The notes: generated by a model not told the origin, from the sequence alone. A DNA stretch of 64,000 nucleotides from Pseudomonadota bacterium (GCA_021845985.1 JAJZES010000033.1:1-64000); one strand, 5' to 3'. Shown: positions 36,063-45,155, counted from the first letter of the stretch. Numbers and translations: made by a program.

Positions 36063-37121
36063 TCAGTGGCCGAGATGGGCGGCGAAGAAGGCGGCGATTT
36101 CGTCGAAGGCTTCCTTGGTTTCCGGCACGCGGTCGTCGAACTGGTATTGCGCGTGCGACTCGCCCTCGAACACCTGCAGCGTCGCCGGCACGCCGGCGCG
36201 GCGCAGATTGCGGTGCACGCGCACCGTGTTGCTCAGCAGCAGGTCGCGCGTCCCGGTGGTCAGGATCGCCGGCGGGAAGCCGTGCATGTCGCCATAGACC
36301 GGCGACAGCAGCGGATCCTTCAGGTCATGCCCTTTGGCGTAGATCAGCGTTGCCGCATCGCAGAACCCGTCGCGCGATACCAGGACGTTGTCCACTTTCT
36401 CGTTGGTGTAGAAGCTGTCTCCGGTCTTGGTGACATCGGACATCGGCGTGCCTGGCGCAATCGCCCCCGGCACCGGCAGACCCCGCTCCCGCGCGCGCAG
36501 CACCATCTCCAGCGTCAGCGCGCCGCCGGCCGAGGTGCCGAAGAAGGCGACGTTGTGTGCCGGCGTGGTTTGCAGCACCGCCTGGTACACATCGACGGCG
36601 TCGTCGAGCGCGGCAGGGAAATAGGCCTCCGGCGGCATCCGGTAATCGACCGAGATCACCTTATAATGCCCGAAGCCGGCCATCATGATCGCCTCGGTGG
36701 TGCCGGCCTCGCCGGGAAACAGCACATAGCAGCCGCCATGCACATGGATCAGCACCTTGTCGGCGTTCTCCGGCGGAATCGTCTCTGGCGTGACGACGAA
36801 CACCTTGACGCCGCCCATGGTGGACGGTTGCACCGAAACATGCAGCCGCTCGCGCATCGCCGGAATGCCCTGGACCGTGCGGGCCGCCTGGGCGTTGGCG
36901 TAGATGCGGGCTTCCTCGCCGGTCTTCCACAGCTGATTCCAGTCGGGATTGAGCGGTGCGGCGATGAATTTCTGCATCCCCTCGCTGACATCGGCGGTGG
37001 GAACCGGCAGGCTCTTGGCTGGCGCCTCGCGCGGGGTCAGCACCACGTCATCGGCAAAGGCGGCGGCCGGCGCGGCGGCGAGCGCGGCGGCGGCGAACAG
37101 AACGAGCCTTGTTGGCGTCAT
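36063..37121 (-). CDS. exported alpha/beta hydrolase, hormone-sensitive-lipase family
   Basis: 352 residues. The signal peptide runs MTPTRLVLFAAAALAAAPAA to AFA. The HSL (GDXG) family motifs are HVHGGCYV (oxyanion hole HGG), FFGTSAGGAL with the nucleophile Ser, the acid in GTRDLLLSNT, and the catalytic His in GESHAQY. It would hydrolyse short acyl esters in the periplasm. GAGGA just upstream of ATG 37121 decides the start; an earlier ATG 37136 overlaps that site. A pair of long inverted repeats (37238-37334) lies in its promoter region. Confidence 0.88.
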   Translation of the reverse strand: MTPTRLVLFAAAALAAAPAAAFADDVVLTPREAPAKSLPVPTADVSEGMQKFIAAPLNPDWNQLWKTGEEARIYANAQAARTVQGIPAMRERLHVSVQPSTMGGVKVFVVTPETIPPENADKVLIHVHGGCYVLFPGEAGTTEAIMMAGFGHYKVISVDYRMPPEAYFPAALDDAVDVYQAVLQTTPAHNVAFFGTSAGGALTLEMVLRARERGLPVPGAIAPGTPMSDVTKTGDSFYTNEKVDNVLVSRDGFCDAATLIYAKGHDLKDPLLSPVYGDMHGFPPAILTTGTRDLLLSNTVRVHRNLRRAGVPATLQVFEGESHAQYQFDDRVPETKEAFDEIAAFFAAHLGH

Positions 37122-37237
37122 GGACGTATTCCTCATTAAGATCGTCAGGTACGGCTTTGCCATCGGGGCGCCACCCCGCTGTGCAGCCCGGCTGGGCGTC
37201 TCCTGATACACGTCGTTGACGCATACTCCGCGCGTCG

Positions 37238-37252
37238 GGTCAGCAAGCTTGC
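37238..37252 (+). promoter_or_regulatory. left arm of a 15-bp inverted repeat
   Basis: GGTCAGCAAGCTTGC, whose exact reverse complement is at 37320-37334, 67 bases further on. Each arm contains the perfect 10-bp palindrome GCAAGCTTGC, so each could also be a separate binding site for a dimeric regulator. It lies upstream of the esterase gene (start 37121, minus strand). Confidence 0.5.
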
Positions 37253-37319
37253 CGGCATGCCGCAGCACTGTTGCGCTGCATCGGCGATGAGGAAGTCCGT
37301 CACGGGATCATCCTGCTTC

Positions 37320-37334
37320 GCAAGCTTGCTGACC
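37320..37334 (-). promoter_or_regulatory. right arm of the 15-bp inverted repeat
   Basis: GCAAGCTTGCTGACC, the exact reverse complement of 37238-37252, located 40 bases downstream of the stop of the dehydrogenase gene (37375). Two palindromes in this arrangement suggest looping by a regulator or a small mobile relic; sequence alone does not decide. Confidence 0.5.
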
Positions 37335-37374
37335 AACACACAGAGAGTCGGATGATCGCCGATCCGTCGGCGGG

Positions 37375-38301
37375 CTAGGTCGCGCTTTTCGGTCGCAGAT
37401 CGACGCCGTTGAGGTTGCCGGTATAGGTCGGCAGCATCGGCACGAAATCATCGGCGCCGCCGGCGGCCACCGCCAGGGCAAAGGCGTTCTTCACCGCATT
37501 GCCCATCGGATTGGCGAGATGCACCGAGTCCGCCATCGATTCGAGATAGCGGACATCCTTGAACGCATTGCTGAGGGTGAATTTGTGGGCGTCGCGGTCG
37601 CCATCCAGCGTCCAGCGCATGAAGGTCTGATAGAACCCGCAATCCATCCGCCCGTTGCGGATGACGCTGTCGAAGCGTGCCGGGCTGATGCCGACCTTCT
37701 GCGACAGCGCCAGCGCTTCCGCATACAGCGCGGCGTAGCCGAGCGAGAGGAAATTGTTGATCAGCTTCATGCGGTGCCCGTCGCCAGGGCCGCCGACATG
37801 GACCACCCGTCCCGCCCAGGTCTCCAGCACCGGGCGCAGCCGGGCGAACACCGCATCGGTCGCGCCGACCATGGTGTCGAGCGTGCCGGCCCAGGCTTCC
37901 TTCGGCGTGCGGCCGAGCGGCGCATCGACCAGCGTGGCGCCGACGCTGGCCAGCTCCGCCGCCAGCGTCGCCGTCGAGGTCGGGTCCGAGGTCGAGCAAT
38001 CAACCACGATCGCGCCCGGCCGCAGCCCGGCGCTCAGCCCATCCGCGCCGCGGATCAGCGCCTCGACGTCGGACGAGCCGGTGACGCACAGGAACACGAT
38101 GGTCGAACGCTGCGCGATCTGAAGCGGCGAGGTCGCCTCCTCGGCGCCGCGGGCCAGCAGGTCTTCCACCGGGGCGCGGTTGCGCCGCCCCATGACCACC
38201 AGCGGATAGCCCTTTTCGACGATGTTCTTGGCCATGCCATGACCCATCAGGCCGACACCGATGAAGCCAATCCGTTCCTGTGTGGGCGTGTCGTTGGGCA
38301 C
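37375..38301 (-). CDS. NAD(P)-dependent oxidoreductase, 3-hydroxyisobutyrate dehydrogenase family (a)
   Basis: About 308 residues from GTG 38301, which has AGGAG nearby upstream. The Rossmann motif is IGFIGVGLMGHGMAKN, the substrate region VDAPLGRTPKEAWAGTL replaces the usual DAPVSGG, and the catalytic Lys is in GHRMKLINNFLSLG. The family oxidises beta-hydroxy acids such as 3-hydroxyisobutyrate, tartronate semialdehyde or threonate. The altered substrate loop suggests a special substrate. It is 50 bases downstream of the LacI regulator gene on the same strand and belongs to the sugar-acid locus. Confidence 0.88.
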   Translation of the reverse strand: MPNDTPTQERIGFIGVGLMGHGMAKNIVEKGYPLVVMGRRNRAPVEDLLARGAEEATSPLQIAQRSTIVFLCVTGSSDVEALIRGADGLSAGLRPGAIVVDCSTSDPTSTATLAAELASVGATLVDAPLGRTPKEAWAGTLDTMVGATDAVFARLRPVLETWAGRVVHVGGPGDGHRMKLINNFLSLGYAALYAEALALSQKVGISPARFDSVIRNGRMDCGFYQTFMRWTLDGDRDAHKFTLSNAFKDVRYLESMADSVHLANPMGNAVKNAFALAVAAGGADDFVPMLPTYTGNLNGVDLRPKSAT

Positions 38302-38351
38302 TGCGTGCTCCTCTCTTGATCCTGTGGGTGGGTGAGCGTGCGGCAACCACG

Positions 38352-39395
38352 CTAGGCGGTGCCGCCCTCGAGAATCTCGTAGCCGGTGTCAATGATGATC
38401 GGGCCGGACTGACGCTCGGGGTGTTGCAGGATGGTCTCGACGGCGATTTTGCCGATCTGGTAGCGCTTCGAGCGTACGGTCGAGAGCGGCACCGGCAGGG
38501 CCTGGCCGATGTCCAGTCCGTTGAAGCCAAACAGCGCGACATCGCGTTTCGGCACGAGGCCGCGGCCGTAGCAATGAAAGACGCCGCCGACCGCCATGTC
38601 ATCGTTGGAGAACACCACGACATCCAGTGATGGCGTGCGGCGCAGCAACGTGTCGCACATGGCGCGCCCGGCCTGGGTTGAACTCGGCCCGTCGAACAGC
38701 GCCTGATCGACCAGCGCCAGACCGGCATCGCCGAGGGCGGCGCATAATCCATCCCAGCGGCGGCGGGCGCGGCGGTCGGCGTTCCAGTCATGCCCGACAT
38801 AGCCGAACCGCCGATAGCCGCGCCCGATCAGATAGCGCCCGGTGTCATAGCCGGCCGAGCGGTGCGACAGCCCGACGGCGATGTCGATCGGCACCGCGTC
38901 GATGTCCATCAGCTCGGCGATGCGGGTCCGGCTCTGCTGGAGAATGCGGCGCGTCGTCTCGGTGTGGTCGAAGCCGGCGATGATCATCGCCGATGGCTTC
39001 CACGCCAGCAGCGCCCGAACGAGGCGTTCCTCGACGTCAAGGTTGTAGTCGGTGACGCCGACCACCGGCTGAAAGCCGGAGGTGGCGAGGGCGGCGTGGA
39101 TGCCCTGCAGCACTTCGGGGAAAACGATGTTGGAGAGCGACGGGATGATCACGCCCATCAGGTTGGAGGTGGCCGAGGCGAGGGTGCCGGCGATCCGGTT
39201 GGGGACGTAGCCGACCTGCTCCACCGCGGCCATGACGCGGGCGCGGGTGCGTTCGGAAATCGGGCCGGTGTTGCGCAGGATGCGCGAGACGGTGATCTCG
39301 CTGACCCCGGCCACCCGGGCGACATCGGCCAGCGTCACTGCGGCGCGCTGCTCGGTCGTTCGCCGCCTGCCCGGCCCGGTCGCCTCATCGTTCAC
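38352..39395 (-). CDS. LacI-family transcriptional regulator
   Basis: 347 residues from GTG 39395. The helix-turn-helix (TLADVARVAGVSEITVSRIL) is followed by the hinge VGYVPNRIAGTLAS and a periplasmic-binding-protein-like effector domain, which in this family senses a sugar or sugar acid. It is divergent from the dehydrogenase and ABC genes, and two near-perfect palindromes (39560-39575 and 39583-39598) lie in the 278-base gap, the expected operators. It most likely represses the whole locus and its own gene until the transported compound or its product binds. Confidence 0.92.
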   Translation of the reverse strand: MNDEATGPGRRRTTEQRAAVTLADVARVAGVSEITVSRILRNTGPISERTRARVMAAVEQVGYVPNRIAGTLASATSNLMGVIIPSLSNIVFPEVLQGIHAALATSGFQPVVGVTDYNLDVEERLVRALLAWKPSAMIIAGFDHTETTRRILQQSRTRIAELMDIDAVPIDIAVGLSHRSAGYDTGRYLIGRGYRRFGYVGHDWNADRRARRRWDGLCAALGDAGLALVDQALFDGPSSTQAGRAMCDTLLRRTPSLDVVVFSNDDMAVGGVFHCYGRGLVPKRDVALFGFNGLDIGQALPVPLSTVRSKRYQIGKIAVETILQHPERQSGPIIIDTGYEILEGGTA

Positions 39396-39559
39396 GGTCG
39401 ATCCCCACCTGCTGCGAGCCACTCTTACCGCTATTCGGCGGCGTTGCTCACATGCCGGCAAGACCGCGCGGCGGCGCGGCCGGCGGCGCCGAGCTGTGCC
39501 CCCCGCGCAGGCCGCCAGCCGGGCGATCTGATCGTGCTTGTAACGTCCCGTTCCCATAA

Positions 39560-39575
39560 ATGGCAGCGCTACCAT
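39560..39575. promoter_or_regulatory. LacI-type operator 1
   Basis: ATGGCAGCGCTACCAT, a 16-bp palindrome with one mismatched pair and the central GCGC typical of LacI-family sites. It lies between the regulator gene and the divergent dehydrogenase gene, 98 bases upstream of the latter's ATG. Confidence 0.7.
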
Positions 39576-39582
39576 TTTTCGG

Positions 39583-39598
39583 ATGACAGCGCTACCAT
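39583..39598. promoter_or_regulatory. LacI-type operator 2
   Basis: ATGACAGCGCTACCAT, the same palindrome with two mismatched pairs, 23 bases (about two helical turns) from operator 1. The repeat of a 16-bp pattern in one intergenic gap strongly favours a real regulator site. Confidence 0.7.
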
Positions 39599-39673
39599 TT
39601 TGTGGTGAACCTCCGCCCACGGCGCCAGTGAACGGCGAATTGTCCGGCCAAAGCCCGGACGCAGGGGGGAAAG

Positions 39674-40594
39674 ATGGTGGCTGGTGCCGAACAGACGGTC
39701 GCGGTGATCGGCCTCGGGTCGATGGGCCAGGGGATTGCCCAGTCACTGCTGCGGGCCGGCTTTACGGTCACCGGTTACGACATCGACGCGCAGGCGACGG
39801 CGCGTCTGGCCGCGGCCGGCGGTGCCCTTGCCGCCAGCCCCGCCGCCGCGGCGCAGGGCGCCGGCGTGGTGGTCGTGGTGGTGGTGACCGCGGCGCAGAC
39901 CGAGGCGGTGCTGTTCGGCGCGGACGGTGCCGCGGCCAGCATGCTGCCGCAGGGGGTGATCCTGTCCTCGGCGACGATGTCGCCGGCCGAGGCCGGCCGC
40001 CTGGCGGCGCAGGCGGACGCCCGCAACCTGCACTATCTCGATGCCCCGATCAGCGGCGGTGCGGCGCGCGCCGCCACCGGCGGGCTGACGGTGATGGCCT
40101 CCGGCAGCGAGGCGGCGTTCGATCGCGCCGCCCCCGCGCTGGCGGCGCTGGCGCAGAAGGTCTATCGCCTCGGCGCCGCGCCGGGCATCGGCGCGGCGTT
40201 CAAGATCATCAATCAACTGCTCGCCGGCGTACACATCGCCGCCGCCTGCGAGGCGATCACCCTGGCCAGGCGGCTCGATCTGGATATTGCCAAGGTGTAC
40301 GAGGTGATCACCGCCTCGGCCGGCAATTCGTGGATGTTCGAGAACCGCATGCCGCATGTGCTGGCCGGCGATTATACGGCGCACAGCGCCATCGACATTT
40401 TCGCCAAGGATCTCGGCATCGTCAGCGAAATCGGCCGTGAGCGGCGGTTTCCGCTGCCGATCGCCGCCGGCGCGCTGCAGATGTTCCTGATGGCGTCCGC
40501 CGCCGGCATGGGCCGCGACGACGACTCCTCGGTGGCCCGCCTGATCGCCCAGATCACCGGCCTCGATCTGCCGGGCGTCGAGCGGCCGGCATGA
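39674..40594 (+). CDS. NAD(P)-dependent oxidoreductase, 3-hydroxyisobutyrate dehydrogenase family (b), LtnD-like
   Basis: 306 residues. The cofactor motif is VAVIGLGSMGQGIAQS, the substrate loop YLDAPISGGAARAATG is canonical, and the catalytic Lys is in AAFKIINQLLAG. The canonical loop and sugar-acid context fit L-threonate/D-erythronate-type dehydrogenases (LtnD), though other four-carbon acids are possible. It opens the rightward operon, and its stop overlaps the ABC permease start (ATGA 40591-40594). It is related to, but clearly different from, the enzyme encoded at 37375-38301. Confidence 0.85.
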   Translation: MVAGAEQTVAVIGLGSMGQGIAQSLLRAGFTVTGYDIDAQATARLAAAGGALAASPAAAAQGAGVVVVVVVTAAQTEAVLFGADGAAASMLPQGVILSSATMSPAEAGRLAAQADARNLHYLDAPISGGAARAATGGLTVMASGSEAAFDRAAPALAALAQKVYRLGAAPGIGAAFKIINQLLAGVHIAAACEAITLARRLDLDIAKVYEVITASAGNSWMFENRMPHVLAGDYTAHSAIDIFAKDLGIVSEIGRERRFPLPIAAGALQMFLMASAAGMGRDDDSSVARLIAQITGLDLPGVERPA

Positions 40595-41595
40595 GCGGCG
40601 AGACGCACGCCGGCGCGTCGGCGGCGGCGCGGCAGGCCGGCCGGCGGGCGGGTTGGCGTGCCGTGCTGCGCATCCGCGAACTCAACGTGCTCAGCGCGCT
40701 GCTCGTGGTCGGCGCGCTGATCAGCGTGGCGACGCCGTATTTTCTTACCACCGACAATCTGATGGGCGTGTTCCGCTCGTTCTCGCTGGTGGCGATCATG
40801 TCGATCGGCATGGTGATGGTGATCATCACCGGGGGCATTGACCTGTCGGTCGGCTCGGTGATGGGGCTGTCGTCGCTGACCACGGCGATCGGTTTCGCCA
40901 ACGGCCTGCCGACGGCACTGTGCGTCGCCGGCGGTCTGCTGGTGGGCCTCGTCTTCGGGCTGTTCAACGGGCTGCTGGTGACGCGCATCCATCTGCCGCC
41001 GTTCATCGCCACGCTCGGCTCGCTGAGCATCGGCCGCGGGCTGATGTACATCGTCACCCATGGCGTGCCGCTGACCCCCGACACGCCAGACGTGTTCGCG
41101 ATCTTTGGCCAGGGCTATGTCGGCGTGGTGCCGGTTCCGGTGGTCATCATGCTGGTCATGATGGTGGTGTTTTCGATCATCATGCGGCGCACCCGGTTCG
41201 GGCGGCACGTTTACGCGACCGGCGGCAACGAGACCGCGGCGCGGCTGAGCGGGGTCAAGACCAACCGGATCAAGCTGCTGGTTTACATGCTGTCCGGGGT
41301 GATCGCGGCGGTGGCCGGGGTGATCAGCTTCTCGCGCTATCTGTCGGCCGAGCCGGCATCGGGCTTCGGCGCCGAACTCGATGTCATCGCCGCCGCCGCG
41401 ATCGGTGGCGCCAGCCTCTCCGGCGGCGTCGGCAGCGTCGAAGGCGCGATCATCGGCGCGGCACTGGCGGGGATCATCTCCAACGGTGTCGTGCTGATGA
41501 ACATCAACACCTATGCGCAACAGGCCATCACCGGGGCGGTGATCTTGATCGCCGTCAGTCTGGACATGTGGCGCAGCAGATCAGGGGGAGATTGA
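40591..41595 (+). CDS. ribose/xylose-type ABC transporter permease
   Basis: 334 residues with about nine membrane segments. RbsC-type markers are present: VMVIITGGIDLSVGSVMGLSS, the NGLLVTRIHLPPFIATLG segment, RRTRFGRHVYATGGNETAARLSGV with the EAA-like loop, and AIGGASLSGGVGSVEGAIIGA. It forms the inner-membrane channel for uptake of a sugar or sugar acid with the binding protein and ATPase encoded downstream. Start codon coupling to the dehydrogenase links transport to oxidation of the same compound. Confidence 0.93.
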   Translation: MSGETHAGASAAARQAGRRAGWRAVLRIRELNVLSALLVVGALISVATPYFLTTDNLMGVFRSFSLVAIMSIGMVMVIITGGIDLSVGSVMGLSSLTTAIGFANGLPTALCVAGGLLVGLVFGLFNGLLVTRIHLPPFIATLGSLSIGRGLMYIVTHGVPLTPDTPDVFAIFGQGYVGVVPVPVVIMLVMMVVFSIIMRRTRFGRHVYATGGNETAARLSGVKTNRIKLLVYMLSGVIAAVAGVISFSRYLSAEPASGFGAELDVIAAAAIGGASLSGGVGSVEGAIIGAALAGIISNGVVLMNINTYAQQAITGAVILIAVSLDMWRSRSGGD

Positions 41596-41659
41596 ACCAA
41601 CCCCAAACCGAGCCGCAAGCCTGACCCATCCAACGCAACACCTCCAGAGGATACGATCC

Positions 41660-42598
41660 ATGATCAAGAATGTTGCCCTCAAGGCACTGCTGCTGGCTAT
41701 GCCGCTGCTGGTCAGCGCCGGCGCCCATGCCAAGGACGCCAAGGATATCGTCATCGCCGTGATCCCGAAGGTTGCGGTGCCGTTCTTCGACGACTGCAAC
41801 AACGGCGCCCGCACCGCCGCCACCGCCGCCGGCGTGCAGTATGAGTGGGTGGTGCCGCAGAACACCCAGGGCTCCACCCAGGTTCAGATCATCGAGGATC
41901 TGATCTCCAAGAAAGTCGATGGCATCGCCATCTCCGTCAACGAGCCGAAATCGGTCGAGCGCATCATCAAGAAGGCGATGGACAGCGGCATCAAGGTGCT
42001 GACGTTCGACTCCGATTCGGCCAAGAGCGGACGCAGCATGTATATCGGCACCAGCAACGAGGCGGCCGGCGAGACGATGGGCGAATCGATGGCCAAGGCG
42101 ATCGGCGGCTCGGGTGAGGTGGCGATCGTCACCGGCCAGCTCGGCGCCGCCAATCTCAATGAGCGCATCGCCGGCATCAAGAAGGCGCTGGCCAAGACCC
42201 CCGGCATCAAGATCGTCGCCACCGAAGGCACCGAAGACGATCTGGCCAAGGCGGTCTCGGTGGATGAAGCGCTGTTCCGCGCCCATCCGGCCCTCAAGGG
42301 CATCTTCGGGGTCAGCCAGGTCGGCGGTCCGTCGATCGCCAAGGTGATGGCGACCAAGGAATTCGGCGCCAAGAAGGGCACGGTGAAGGTGTTTGCGTTC
42401 GACGATCTTCCCGACACCGTCAAGGGCGTCAAGGAAGGCTTCATTCAGGGCATCATGGTGCAGCGGCCGGTGACGATGGGCAAATTGTCGGTCGAACATC
42501 TGGTGGCGCAGATCAACGGCACGGAAACCCACCCGCACGACATCGACACCGGCGTGACCGTTGTCGATGCCTCCAACCTCAACGACTACACGAAGTAG
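41660..42598 (+). CDS. sugar ABC transporter substrate-binding protein
   Basis: 312 residues. The signal peptide MIKNVALKALLLAMPLLVSA ends at AHA, followed by a Peripla_BP_4 (RbsB-like) fold with IVIAVIPKVAVPFFDDCNNG, DGIAISVNEPKS, LTFDSDSAKSGR and GIFGVSQVGGPS. It captures the ligand in the periplasm for the adjacent permease. The ligand is not evident; its binding-site residues differ from ribose and xylose binders. It lies 64 bases after the permease gene and 77 before the ATPase gene. Confidence 0.92.
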   Translation: MIKNVALKALLLAMPLLVSAGAHAKDAKDIVIAVIPKVAVPFFDDCNNGARTAATAAGVQYEWVVPQNTQGSTQVQIIEDLISKKVDGIAISVNEPKSVERIIKKAMDSGIKVLTFDSDSAKSGRSMYIGTSNEAAGETMGESMAKAIGGSGEVAIVTGQLGAANLNERIAGIKKALAKTPGIKIVATEGTEDDLAKAVSVDEALFRAHPALKGIFGVSQVGGPSIAKVMATKEFGAKKGTVKVFAFDDLPDTVKGVKEGFIQGIMVQRPVTMGKLSVEHLVAQINGTETHPHDIDTGVTVVDASNLNDYTK

Positions 42599-42675
42599 CC
42601 GCTCAGGCCATGGCCATCCGGTCGCGAGGCGTGGTGCCGCGCGGCCGGAGCGGCTGCACCGGAAAGACCGCGGCG

Positions 42676-44178
42676 ATGACAGACTTCCTGGAAATGCGGG
42701 CGATTTCCAAGACATTTCCCGGAGTTCGCGCGCTCAATCACGTCGATCTGCGGGTGCGCCGGGGCGAGGTGCATGCCCTGGCCGGAGAGAACGGCGCCGG
42801 CAAAAGCACGCTGATGAAGATTATGACCGGGGTGAGCCGGGCCGATCCCGGCGGCACAATCCTGATCGAGGGTCAGCCGGTCGATATTGGCGACCCGGTG
42901 CATGCGCGCCAGCTCGGCATCAGCATCATTTATCAGGAACTCTCGGTGGTCGAGAATCTCACCGTCGCCGAGAATCTGTTCCTTGCGCGCGAGCCGGTCG
43001 GGCGCTCGGGTCTCATCGACACACGGCGGATGAACCGCGACGCCGGGACCATCCTCGACATGCTGGAAATGGACATCCCGGCGACGGCGCCGGTGGCCCG
43101 GTTGTCGATCGGTCAGAAGCAGATGATCGAGATCGCCAAGGCGATTTCTTACAACAGCAAGATCATCGTCATGGACGAGCCTACCGCGGCGCTCAGCCAG
43201 CACGAGACGCTGACCTTGCTGCGGATCGTTCGCACGCTGCGCGAGCGCAATGTCGGCATCGTCTATATCACCCACCGGCTCGACGAAATCTTCGAGATCG
43301 CCGACCGCGTCACCATTCTGCGCGACGGCACCACCATCGATTCGCTGCCCATCGCCAGCGTCACGCGCGATCTTCTGGTGCGCAAGATGGTCGATCGCGA
43401 GTTGAGCCAGCTCTACGGCACGCACGAGTCCTATGCCACCGAGACGGTGGTGCTGGCGGCGGCGGGGCTGACGCTGCGCCATCCGACGCCGCATGGCGCC
43501 AAGGTCCGCGACGTCAGCTTTGCGCTGCATCAGGGCGAGGTGCTGGGGTTTTTCGGCCTGATCGGCGCCGGCCGGACCGAGATCATGGAAATGATCTTCG
43601 GCATCCGCCCTTGCCAGGGCGAAATCCACATTGGCGGCGAGCTGGTGCAAATCCGCTCCCCGGCGGATGCCATCGCGCACGGCATCGGCTTTGTCACCGA
43701 AGACCGCAAGAGTCAGGGGCTGGTTCTCGGCATGACGGTGCGCGAGAACTTCAGCCTGACTCATCTTGAGGAATATTCGCCGCTGCAGTTCATCGACCGC
43801 GCCGCCGAGGGGGCGCGCTGCCGCGCATTTGTCGCGACGCTCGGCATCAAGACGCCGACCATCGAGCAACGGGCGGTCAACCTGAGCGGCGGCAATCAGC
43901 AGAAAGTGGTGATCGCCAAATGGGTGGCCCGCCGGCCGCGCATCCTGATCGTCGATGAGCCGACCCGGGGCATTGACATCGGCGCCAAGGCTGAGGTCCA
44001 TGCGCTGCTGGCCCGCCTGGCGCGGGAGGGCATCGGCATCATCGTCATATCGTCTGATCTGCCGGAGGTTCTGGCGATCAGCGATCGTGTCGCCGTGGTC
44101 AAGGAGGGCCGCATCAGTGGTATCCTGACCCGCGCCGATGCCTCGCAGGAGCGCGTCATGCAGGCGGCCACCGGCTGA
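42676..44178 (+). CDS. sugar ABC transporter ATP-binding protein (RbsA-type, two ATPase domains)
   Basis: 500 residues with two ABC cassettes. The first has AGENGAGKSTLMKIM, LSIGQKQMIEIAKA and VMDEPTAALSQ. The second has a degenerate Walker A (FGLIGAGRTEIMEMI) and a complete signature NLSGGNQQKVVIAKW with IVDEPTRGIDIG, as usual for carbohydrate uptake transporter class 2. It energises the permease encoded at 40591-41595. ATG 42676 is chosen because it begins the conserved domain; an upstream ATG 42610 would add 22 basic residues and has no ribosome-binding site. Confidence 0.93.
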   Translation: MTDFLEMRAISKTFPGVRALNHVDLRVRRGEVHALAGENGAGKSTLMKIMTGVSRADPGGTILIEGQPVDIGDPVHARQLGISIIYQELSVVENLTVAENLFLAREPVGRSGLIDTRRMNRDAGTILDMLEMDIPATAPVARLSIGQKQMIEIAKAISYNSKIIVMDEPTAALSQHETLTLLRIVRTLRERNVGIVYITHRLDEIFEIADRVTILRDGTTIDSLPIASVTRDLLVRKMVDRELSQLYGTHESYATETVVLAAAGLTLRHPTPHGAKVRDVSFALHQGEVLGFFGLIGAGRTEIMEMIFGIRPCQGEIHIGGELVQIRSPADAIAHGIGFVTEDRKSQGLVLGMTVRENFSLTHLEEYSPLQFIDRAAEGARCRAFVATLGIKTPTIEQRAVNLSGGNQQKVVIAKWVARRPRILIVDEPTRGIDIGAKAEVHALLARLAREGIGIIVISSDLPEVLAISDRVAVVKEGRISGILTRADASQERVMQAATG

Positions 44179-44232
44179 GCGGACGCGGGCGTCGGCAGCC
44201 GCAGTACTTAGATTCAGACAGGAGAGCAGATC

Positions 44233-45126
44233 ATGACCAAGCGTGTCATCTTCACTGGCGGCAGCGGTAAGGCCGGCAAATATGCCGTGCAGCATCTGGT
44301 GGAGCACGGCTACCAGGTGCTCAATCTCGACACCAAACCGCTCGACAACCCGCATGTCCGCACGCTGATCACCGACATCACCGACAGCGGGCAGGTGTTC
44401 AACGCCATGTCGAGCACGCTCGAACTGCACGAGTTCGCGCCCGACCTGCGGGCGCCGAAGATCGACGCGGTGGTGCATTTCGCCGCCATTCCGCGCATCA
44501 TGATCGTGCCCGACAACGAGGTGTTCCGCATCAACACCATGGGCACCTACAACGTGATCGAGGCGGCGGCGAAGCTCGGCATCCCGAAGATCGTCATCGC
44601 CTCATCGGAGACGACATACGGAGTGGTCTTCGCCAATCAGCCGCGCGACCCGAAATATCTGCCGCTCGACGAGGAATATCCGGTCGATCCGATGGATTCC
44701 TACGCGCTGTCGAAAATCTGCAACGAGCGGACGGCGCATGCCTTCGCCCAGCGCTTTGGCATCGACATCTATGCGCTGCGCATTGGCAACGTGATCGAGC
44801 CGCACGAATATACCAATTTCCCGAAATTCTTCGCCGATCCGGCGGGCCGCAAGCGGATCACCTGGAGCTATATCGACGCCCGCGATCTCGGTCAGATCAC
44901 CCGTCTGGCGATCGAGAAACCCGGCCTCGGCTTTCAGATCTTCAACGCCGGCCAGAACGATTGCTCAAGCAATCTGCCGACGGCCGAGCTGCTGCGCCGT
45001 TTCTACCCCGATGTGAAGGTGACGCGCGAACTGGGCGAGTTTGAGCCGCTGTTCTCCAATCGCAAGGTGCGCGAGGTGCTCGGCTTCAAGGAGCAGCACA
45101 ACTGGCGGGCGAATGTTTCGGCATAA
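44233..45126 (+). CDS. NAD-dependent epimerase/dehydratase-fold oxidoreductase
   Basis: 297 residues of the extended SDR type. The cofactor motif is TGGSGKAG (residues 8-15) and the active site has SSETTYG with DSYALSK. AGGAG precedes ATG 44233. As the last gene of the ABC operon it probably acts on the imported compound, for example as an aldose, uronate or aldonate dehydrogenase, rather than on a nucleotide sugar; that is inference from context. It ends before a 10-bp hairpin shared with gyrB. Confidence 0.85.
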   Translation: MTKRVIFTGGSGKAGKYAVQHLVEHGYQVLNLDTKPLDNPHVRTLITDITDSGQVFNAMSSTLELHEFAPDLRAPKIDAVVHFAAIPRIMIVPDNEVFRINTMGTYNVIEAAAKLGIPKIVIASSETTYGVVFANQPRDPKYLPLDEEYPVDPMDSYALSKICNERTAHAFAQRFGIDIYALRIGNVIEPHEYTNFPKFFADPAGRKRITWSYIDARDLGQITRLAIEKPGLGFQIFNAGQNDCSSNLPTAELLRRFYPDVKVTRELGEFEPLFSNRKVREVLGFKEQHNWRANVSA

Positions 45127-45155
45127 CGGCCAAGGCTGACGACAGCGCCGTGCTG

